Source of the DNA: Cephalopachus bancanus
Lineage: Eukaryota > Chordata > Mammalia > Primates > Tarsiidae
Assembly (NCBI GenBank): GCA_027257055.1
Contig: JAPVLO010000007.1
Coordinates: forward strand, 3,968,001 to 4,032,000
Reading direction: 5' to 3'
DNA length: 64,000 nucleotides
Made by a program: the position numbers and the translations under genes. Under the pieces are notes generated by a model. That model was given only the letters and a program-made list of their open reading frames with translations. It had not been told where the DNA came from and ran no database searches. This document shows positions 56,651 through 64,000 of this stretch, in pieces (the first letter of the stretch is position 1; each line of letters begins with the position of its first letter).

Positions 56651-57349
56651 CCAATTAAGTATGCTTTAGAGGGGGCGAGGGGTGGGTTTATTGGCTTCAA
56701 ATAATCAGGAGCGTTTTGCGTGTCCAGTGTTACATCTCAGCCCTCTGTGGCTGCAGGCTGTTGGATCTGTCAGGTGATACATTTTAAAGTTTGTCATTGA
56801 AAATTGGACAATATGTGTATAAAGTCAGATGGAAAATAGTGTTGATTAGTTCGGGAACTTCCGACAAGGCAGAGAGCTTTCACTGTGAAACACAGTCACT
56901 TCTTGTCTTGTGTGTTTCAAGTACTTCTGAAGTGTGAGGAAAAATCTGGCTAATTTATTTCACTTTGATAATTTTTTATATTTTCATAAACTTTTACAGA
57001 CATAAAATTAGAGAATTTCATTTATTCTTTGGAGTCTATATCCCGTTGTACAGCACTACAGATTTTTCACTTTATAGCACAACTTTGTAAGTTAAGCCAT
57101 CAAGGTCGATGGGGAGTGTAGGTGTAGAGGGTGAAGTTACATCCCAGTGGGTGTCACACCCCGCAGCGTATGTTGTGAAGGTTTCTTACATATACAGCAG
57201 ATTTTTCTAATTTAAATACACAAATGTAAAAATCAAGTGTGTTTCTTCCGGTTTACTTGGTAGATTTCTGTAAATTGTATTTTATATGGAGAGTATTATA
57301 TCACTGTACATGGACACGTGGGCACCGTAGGTTTTGTTACTTGAAGTAG

Positions 57350-57355
57350 AATAAA
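57350..57355 (+). terminator. DIDO1: Distal candidate poly(A) signal
   Basis: AATAAA 1428 bases after the stop codon, at the end of the AT-rich 3' region. Composition changes sharply just after it. Confidence 0.65.
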
Positions 57356-57372
57356 CACCCACAGGCGTGCAT

Positions 57373-59760
57373 CTTCTGCGTCCCACCTCCTTCCCAGCGC
57401 CAAGGAGTGAGGTCCACACAGTACCTCGACTGCCCCGTGTCTTGCGCCTGCTTGCTCAGGTGTGAGCAGGGTGCACTTTGGACCTGTCCTAAATTTGGGA
57501 GTAGCCTGGGGCACCACTGCCTAGGCCCAGTCCCCATGTCTCGCCACCTGCCAAGGCCCAGTCACCATGCATCCTGGAGTGAACAGGCCATAGTACCCTG
57601 GGGGTGGGGCACCCATGGCGCTGATGGCCAGTCCTCGGGCTGTCGGCAGGAGCCTGCAGCTGCCACCACACCCCACATGTGGTGCGGGGGACGCAGGACT
57701 AGGGCAGAAGTGAACAGGTTCAGGGAAGTGAACAGGCAACACCCTGGTGGGCTGCACCCCAAAGCCAGGAACCTGCTGCTCTCACACCATAGGCACTAGG
57801 CTTGGTCCTCCTGCCTTCCCGGCTTGTCATGACACTTATCTGGTGACCAGCACTTGGCTTCTGAGTGTTGGTGTCTGCAACCTGCTGTGAGCAGATGGGG
57901 TCCCCAGGAGCCGTACCAGCCCCCACCTCCTGCCCCCTGACCCACTTGGCATGCTGAGGCCTGAACATCCATGTGCAGAAGAGGACCTTCCTAGGGGACT
58001 GTCATGGCCAGCGACGCTGCCTCCATGATGGGCCCTCCACCACGTGCAAGTCATGTTGTATAAGCCATCCGCCTCTCGGAGGTGGCAGGTCCGGGGAGTC
58101 AGGTCTGCAGGCAGTGAGCTCTCATACTGGACAGGCCAGCTCCAGAGTGCCCTACCCTTCCTGGCCTGCTGGCTGTCAGCAGCATCCCCAAATAGGACTG
58201 TAAAACCCTGTGTTAGGGCCCAGGGTCCTCTGTGTTATCTGTGTCCATTCTCATTCCACGGCCCACAGAAGCAGCCACAGCCCTCTGCCCTTCCACCCCT
58301 GCCTCTCCCAGGTTCAGCCTCCTGGCTCCTGACCCAGGCCCTTCAACTGTCCCACTTGCAGGCAGACATGTTCGGGATGAGGAGACGCAGCTGCAGCCAG
58401 CTCTCAGGCTTGGGCAGCCAGGTCCCTGGGAGGTGTGCCCACCACACAGGGCCGGGGACTCTTGGGCCCAGAGCCATGGTGCCCACAGGTGGGGTCGCTC
58501 AGACATAGCACCTGCTGCAGGGTGCCAGCAGAGGCAGCTGTTGGGGTAAATGGGAAAAGGTGCCTCCCCAGAGAACTTGAGGGCGTTAGGATTGTGCCCA
58601 AGGGATGATACCTCCCTGCCCTCTTGGCGGTGTCAGTATGTCCTATGACACAATGATGGCTGTCCCTTAGGAGGGTCCCAAGCAGAAGGGAGGGAGGGAA
58701 AAGGCAACGGAGCACTCCAGACAGCAACCTTGGGCTTCGGCAGGACAGGGCCCCAGGCAGTAACCTCAGGCCTTGGCAGGGCCAGCAGGCTAGGGCCCCA
58801 GACCCAGCCTTCAGCAGCTGCCTGTGCCCGCCTCCCACCAGACAGATGTTTGAGGGTGTGGGAGGGGGGAGGAGAGGAGGAGAGAGGAAGGGAGAGAGGG
58901 GCTGGGAACCCCAGTCCCCCAACCTACCCCCACTCCCGAGTTCATGCCCAGCAGTAGTGCTGTCAGCACCAGGGTGTGGTTTCTTTATCTGTTTCCCTCT
59001 CTGCATCTGAGTTTTTTATGGAATTGGGATTCTAGACCTTTTAGTGGGATTTTTCCAACTTATACCCTAGGTGACTCCTAGAGGCATCAATCATTCATCA
59101 AACGCATTTACATTTTTTGCCAGTTCAAAAGGCCTGCATCTTCTGCTTTAAAAGGACATTTGCTCCCCACAGATTAGTGAGGCCCTGAGTGGTCACAACA
59201 GCCAGTTGGGCGGTGTCCCCATGTGAATCAGGGTCTGTGAGTACCAAAGACGAATTAGAGCCATAACAGACAGTATGACAGAGTGTCAGTGCAGCACGCC
59301 AGAGTCGGACACCAAGAGCCCATGGGCACCCAGCAACTGTGACACTCAGATATGGCGGGCAGGAGTTCACCTCTTATTAAGGCCCAGGGATGGACCAAGT
59401 CACATGACAGCCCTGTAGTCTGTGTGACTAGTGAGACACAGTTGCCCATCTGTGGGCATGTGGGGGTGTCGTGGCCTGTGGTTCCCACGGGTTGGCACTA
59501 AAGCACATGGCGCGCCTGCAGCATTGCCATACTCCGGCAGGTGAGCTGGAAGCAATGGAGGAAAATACAGAGGGTCTCAGGGGAGCCACAGCTCCCGAAA
59601 GGCTGGAGCGCTCTGCCCCAAACATGACTCAAGGCCGCACAGTGAAAACTCGTGGGCCACACACTTAACGGAGAGGTTACTCCATGTGAGTTGGACCAGC
59701 AGAGCAGGCCTGGGGGAGGAGGCTGGACGAGGTCCGAGCCATCAAAGGGGAGACCCACCC

Positions 59761-59763
<3 letters not shown>
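57373..59763. other. Intergenic DNA downstream of DIDO1
   Basis: GC-rich sequence without supported exons. A G/A-rich patch lies at about 58857-58905. Open frames of up to ~200 codons on both strands show low complexity or overlap each other and have no domain content. In human the next gene on this side (TCFL5) starts further away than this window reaches. Confidence 0.6.

Positions 59764-59805
<42 letters not shown>
59764..59805 (+). repeat. (AC)21 microsatellite
   Basis: 42 bases of uninterrupted alternating AC, likely polymorphic. Confidence 0.97.
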
Positions 59806-59806
<1 letters not shown>

Positions 59807-60240
59807 ACACATCACACTTGCACACTACACACATGTACCACACATGCATACACACACTTCACATGCACCACACATGCACACATACTGCACATGTACACAC
59901 GCACATGCCATGTGCACACACATGCACATGAACATACCATACATGCACACAAGGGTCGCATATGTGAACACATAGGAACACATGCACACATCATGTGTGT
60001 GCACATGCATATGGCACATGTGGTTGCATGTGCGCATATATACACAACACGTGCGCGTCTCACACATGTACAAATGCATGTGTACACAGCACACATGCAC
60101 ATATACACACCACACACATGCACACACACCATACATGCACATATCACACACACCTCACACGTACACACATACATGCCTCACATAGTGCACACATGTACAC
60201 ACCACACATGCACACACACCACACAGTACATGTATGTTGT
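59806..60240 (+). repeat. Degenerate CA/CATG-rich tract
   Basis: About 435 bases of variants of CACACATGCACA, ACATGTACACAC and TGTGTGCACATG, continuing the pure AC run. Alternating purine-pyrimidine steps prevail throughout, so left-handed DNA formation is possible. Open frames here on both strands (His/Thr-rich or Cys/Val/Met-rich) are products of the repeat. Confidence 0.9.
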
Positions 60241-60439
60241 GTGCGTCAGCTCCAGAAGGTGTCCCAGGTCAGCCCTTCCTCCTGGGACACGGAGGCCTTC
60301 AATCTGCAGCCACAGCCTCCTTATTTCAGAAAAACTCCCACGTATGCACATGTGTGACTCCATAAGGACTCAGAACACACATCCCTGGGTTGATAGACAA
60401 GGAGGGAGGGGGGGAATCATGGCCCCTGGCCTGGCCCTT

Positions 60440-60690
60440 CCACCCATCTGTCCTCCACTCTCCTGGCCCAGCTCCCCAGGCCTCCACCCTACCCGGCCTC
60501 CACCCTCCCCTAGCCTCCAGGCTCCCTCAGCCTTCAGCTTCCCCCAGCCTCCACCCTAACCACAGCCTCCACCCTCCCCCAGTCTCCACCCTGCCCCAGT
60601 TTCCACTCTCCAGCCTCCACCCTAACCCCAGCCTCCACCCTGCCCTGGCCTCCAGCCTCCTGCAGCTTCCACCCTACCCCAGCCTCCCTG
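60440..60690 (+). repeat. CCAGCCTCCACCCT-type minisatellite
   Basis: About 250 bases built from imperfect units of about 14-22 bp with the core CCTCCACCCT followed by a short variable C-rich part. The strand is strongly pyrimidine-rich. No coding support. Confidence 0.85.
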
Positions 60691-60699
60691 CAGACTTGC

Positions 60700-61056
60700 C
60701 TGTGCCAAGTATACCTCTGCTGCTTTGTGCTGGGATGTTGCAAGTTCTCACTGCCCCCTAGGCCTCCCTCACCTTTCTGCCTATCCTGGGATTAAATTTC
60801 CAAACCCTTAGTTATCAATCACAAATATCTATAATCCAATTATCTTAAGCAGTTAATTAAAATCACATCCACAATAAAGGTTTATCAGATTTGTCTGGGC
60901 CCATTCAATACCTTAAAGAGTGAACAAAGTGATCGCAAGACACACATCGGTTGGTCCCACACAGCTTGCGCCTCAGAAAGTCTCTCTTACTCTTTCTCTA
61001 ATTGTGTCAGGCAGGTGCAGCTGAGAACACTGCCAGAAGGTCAGATGAATGACAGT
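60700..61056. other. Intergenic DNA
   Basis: Between two simple-repeat tracts. AT-richer, with no recognised element. Confidence 0.5.
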
Positions 61057-61345
61057 TAGACAGGGAGGGAGACAGAGTCAGAGGGAGATGAAGAGGGAGA
61101 GGGAGAGAGACAGAGAGAGAGCCAGAGAGAGGGAGGAGGGAGACAGAGACGGGGGAGACAGAGAGGGAGAGAAACAGAGAGGGAGATGGAGAAGGAGAGG
61201 GACAGAGACAGAGGGAAAGAGACAGAGAGAGGGAGGGGGAGAGAGATAGAGAAAGGGAGAGGGAGGGAGATGGAGACAGAGAGATAGAGGAAGAGGGAGA
61301 GAGACAGAGACAGAGAGAGGGAGAGGGAGAGTCGGAGAGAGGACA
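61057..61345 (+). repeat. GA-rich purine tract
   Basis: Almost 290 bases of purine on the + strand: GAGAGACAGAGAGAGGGAGA and variants, with sparse C and T. It could form triplex DNA under supercoiling. Arg/Glu/Asp-rich and Ser/Leu/Pro-rich open frames in it are repeat artefacts. Confidence 0.92.
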
Positions 61346-62084
61346 AGGGACACAGAGAGGGCAGGGATGGACTTGACTTGGCGCTCCTGGGGGTGAGTGG
61401 AACCGTGACTGCAGGAGCTTGGAGTCTGCAGAGCAGGTAGGGGAGGTGCTGGGGAGGGGAGCACAGAGGAACCAGAAACCATGAGGGTGAACTGGTCAGT
61501 TTCCTACCACTAGCCTCAGTGGCTATCGCAGAGCCCAGCTGCAGGAGTCTCTGGGTCATGAAGATAAATCCTCCCCACCCCTAGGGGCTGCAGGCCAGAA
61601 TGAGGCCCATACCTAGCTCACAGCAGGAGGCTGGCAGGTGAAGGTCTGCACCTGAGCCTCCAGTCTCAACCCGGCCTCAACCCGGCACACACAGAGATGG
61701 CTGCTGCCTCTCTCCCACCCCCAGAGCTCCTGCAGGAGGGCTCTGCTGACCCCCAGCCAGAACCGCGTACAGGAGGGGACATCATGGACACTACGCCACC
61801 ACTCCAGCACCCCCCAGAGCCCCGCAGCCCCCACCAGCTCAGCCCCAATTGCTCCTGCATCCCCCCACCTTGACACCACCTAGCCTGATGCAAATATCCC
61901 AAAACACACAGCCTGCTTCCAGGAGAGGAGGGAAGCTGCTTGTGACTTTGGGCTGCTTTGTCTTCCCTGGTACCCCTCCAGGCAGACATAGAGCACAAGG
62001 CCCGCTACTCTGAACACACCATATTCTAGACGGTGAAGGGATGAGAGAGGAGAAAAAAAAGATGTTTTGTAGACTGGAGACATG
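61346..62084. other. Intergenic DNA
   Basis: No exon or named repeat recognised. A short direct repeat CTCAACCCGGC lies at about 61665-61684. Confidence 0.5.
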
Positions 62085-62395
62085 CCTGTAATCCCAGCAA
62101 CTTGGGAGGGTGAGTTGAGAAGATCACTGTGGCTAGGAGTTCAAGATCAGCCTGGGCAACACAGCAAGACCCCATCTCTACAAAATAAAAAAAAAAAAAA
62201 TTAAAAAATTAACTGGATGTGGCGGTGGCACCTGTTGTCCCAGCTACTTGGGAGACTGAGGTGGGAGGATCACTTGAGGCCAGGAGTTCAAGACCAGCCT
62301 GGGCAACACAGCAAGACCCCATCTCTACAAAATAAAAAAAATTAGCTGTGCATGGTGGTAGCACCTGTAGTTCCAGCTACTTAGACCCCAGGCTC
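62085..62395 (+). mobile_element. Rearranged Alu-like SINE
   Basis: It runs from ATGCCTGTAATCCCAGCAAC with a left-arm segment to CCATCTCTACAAAATAAA, then an A-rich linker. A second arm follows that again contains AGTTCAAGACCAGCCTGGGC and CCATCTCTACAAAATAAA, then a third partial arm ending at CAGCTACTTA. The repeated left-type segments show internal duplication or unequal exchange. No clean target duplication. Confidence 0.8.
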
Positions 62396-64000
62396 AAAGA
62401 GGTATATATTTGGTTAATAGGCACAGGAGCATATGTACATCAACGTTAGGAAGAAAAGTGTGTTTCTTTCCTGAGGTTGTCACAACCTTCATTTCTGCAG
62501 CTAGTCACAAGGTCGTCACGGATCTAAAAATGCCTCCTTCCGCCACCCGTCTGTGCTCCCTTGGTGCTCAGCAAACCCCCAGCTGGTCGCAGTTCCTTGC
62601 TAGGTGGGATGTGAGCCTGCCCCAACCCTTCTTCTGTGGGATGGGCTGCCCTCAGATGGGCACTCGCAGACACGCATATGTGCATGGCCTCTGTCCATTG
62701 GCTGAGTATGTATGTTCCACGTGTGTGTTCCCGATCCAGGGTGCTGACTGCAGGGCCAGTTTGGAGGGCCTCTGTGGGCCTCATCTGAACCAGCTGGTCA
62801 TTGACCTCCATAAACCTCGAGTCTGCTTGGAGACCACAGTGGTGCGGGCGTGCCCCAGACTGTGTGTCTCTTCAGACCCATCATCCAGCAATTCCTGAAT
62901 GGTCTAGCTGCTTCCCTGCGTCTGCATGGTCTCCTAACACATGGAGGAAAGTCCTTTGGGGAGGCTGGTGGGAAGATTGCCAGGGCACACATGACACTCG
63001 GCAGGGCTCCTTCCCCAGGAGGCCCGATCTCTCCTCCACTTAGGGTCTCCGAGTCTGTCCAGTGGCTCAAGGCTGGAACTTGGCCGAGGGATTCCAGTCA
63101 GTCCTGCTCCCTGACCCTCTGCTGACGCGGAGGCTGTCCTGGATAGGAGATCCCTTTAAAAAGTTCTAGGGATACCACAATCACAGACCCCCAGCCGTGC
63201 TGGAGACCTCTGTGGCCAGACAACCCCACTTCCACCTTTGCCTCTGTACAAGGGTAGCCACACCCACGTCGTGCTTGGGAATTATGAACAGCTGCGTGTT
63301 TGCTGCCATGCGGACTCCATCATCCCCTGGACTTTGGAACACCGTGGACAGCAGCGGTTCCCCCTATAGTTCTTGGCCCACAGCAAGAATGATCCCAGAG
63401 TCCCAAGGCTCCTCTGAGGGGTGTACTTCTCAGCCTCCAGAACCTCTAGCTGATCTCCAACCTGGGGATGCATCCTCTCCAGTGTGCCCGGGAAGTTCTG
63501 CATTGAACTCACTCAGGACAGAGCCTCTTTCCAGTTGACAACCACAACAACTCTCAAGGCCATTCGTGCCCACTCACGTCATCACATTGAATCCAGAGTT
63601 TTGGATCTGAGCCCCTTTACGTTACTTCCACTCAGACCCACACCCTCCACCCCCTCCCATGCACATTCCTGGCCTTGGCAGAATCCACTGATATAGTGTC
63701 TGCGGGTCACGCTTCTCACCTCCCTCTAGGGTCTGCTGGAACTTGGGCCTGGTTATAGCTCGAGGAGCAAAAAACAAGGTGGTGGTGGGCCCTGGGGAGG
63801 GTGGCTGTGCCTTGCAAGCAGACCCTGAGGAGTGTCCACTTTGGGTCCTACAGGCAAAGTAGTCTCTGCTCCTCAGCAGGGGAAAAGTTGCATGCACCTC
63901 CAAAAAAGTCTCAAGAGAATTCAGGGGCTGCCGTCCTTAGCGTCACTGGCATCTGCCCATATGTTCCATTCAATTCCAGGTTCCGTTCTTTCCCAGCTTC
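62396..64000. other. Intergenic DNA to window end
   Basis: No supported gene. An open frame of 162 codons at 62410-62898 shows no domain, conserved motif or splice context that I recognise. Fragments of old repeats may be present. Confidence 0.5.

Larger units (their letters stand above)
1985..57372 (+). other. DIDO1: DIDO1 gene (whole transcription unit)
   Basis: Death inducer-obliterator 1 is a nuclear chromatin and transcription-elongation factor. Its PHD finger reads methylated histone H3K4, and its TFIIS-like and SPOC domains link it to RNA polymerase II and RNA processing (family knowledge). The fourteen coding exons found here join with consistent phases and all have GT-AG borders. 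They encode, in order, an acidic/basic N-terminus, a PHD finger (about residues 266-315), a TFIIS central-type domain (about 665-775), a SPOC domain (about 1043-1165) and a long low-complexity tail. At least two CpG-island promoters (about 2.0 kb and 11.9 kb) feed a shared 5'UTR exon at 23750-23943. Three alternative ends (31679, 48972, 55922) match the short, medium and long isoforms known for this gene. The gene start is approximate; the end is set by the AATAAA at 57350. Identity is very secure; the 5' end is less so. Confidence 0.96.
55923..57372 (+). other. DIDO1: DIDO1 3'UTR (long isoform)
   Basis: An AT-rich region of about 1.45 kb follows the TAG at 55922. Possible poly(A) signals are ATTAAA at 56172, AATAAA at 56645-56650 and AATAAA at 57350-57355. 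The last sits next to the switch to GC-rich, non-UTR-like DNA, so I took it as the main end. Confidence 0.7.

Noticed and set aside
59812..60559. Cys/Val/Met-rich and His/Thr-rich frames near 60 kb
   Set aside because: Translation of CA/TG dinucleotide repeats in different frames.
61056..61559. Ser/Leu-rich minus frame and Arg/Glu-rich plus frame at the GA tract
   Set aside because: Products of the purine-pyrimidine simple repeat; no gene context.
57373..64000. Possible start of TCFL5, the next gene in human
   Set aside because: No bHLH sequence, CpG-island promoter or spliced frame is visible; by human spacing it should lie beyond the window.
1..64000. CRISPR arrays, bacterial operons, tRNA or rRNA genes
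   Set aside because: The DNA is a mammalian intron-exon locus; none of these patterns was found. The repeats present are SINEs, DNA transposons and simple repeats.

Overview
This is a piece of mammalian nuclear DNA, almost certainly primate. It holds one large gene on the + strand, the whole of DIDO1 (death inducer-obliterator 1), and the 5' edge of a divergent gene on the - strand, probably GID8 by comparison with human 20q13.33. DIDO1 was recognised from its N-terminus, C4HC3 PHD finger, TFIIS-like central domain, SPOC domain and Arg/Glu/Asp-rich tail. The intervening DNA carries dimeric 7SL-derived Alu elements, which places it in Primates. The protein differs from human DIDO1 at many positions. 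The youngest Alus have a right arm unlike the usual anthropoid or lemur type: it carries a GTGGCCGGGAGCGGCCAC hairpin. A tarsier-like primate is my best guess (inference, about 0.5).

Layout. 1-1637: start of the - strand gene's first intron. 1638-2090: CpG-island bidirectional promoter (P1) with a - strand first exon and the first DIDO1 exon. 2.1-11.3 kb: intron 1 with Alus and a piggyBac-type transposon. 11.3-13.1 kb: second CpG island and promoter (P2), with an exon ending at 11947. 12-23.7 kb: intron with many Alus and a near-perfect 168-bp inverted repeat. 23750-23943: 5'UTR exon. 26245-55922: fourteen coding exons joined by GT-AG introns. 55923 to about 57370: 3'UTR with a poly(A) signal. 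57.4-64 kb: intergenic DNA with CA, GA and CCAGCCTCCACC-type repeats and no supported gene.

Three protein products can be read, matching the known short, medium and long DIDO1 isoforms. Read-through of the exon ending at 31569 gives a 561-aa PHD-only form. An alternative last exon at 48866-48972 gives a 1211-aa form with PHD, TFIIS-like and SPOC domains. The large last exon, 52805-55922, gives a form of about 2214 aa, but only if two single extra C bases in C runs (52984-52990 and 53252-53256) are discounted.

The most notable items are those two C-run frameshifts, the 168-bp inverted repeat, a 60-bp unit repeated three times at P2, two trimeric Alus, upstream ORFs at both promoters (one spliced), and a possible 57-nt in-frame cassette exon. 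I found no sign of an unknown multi-gene system; this is a housekeeping locus with interesting local structure.
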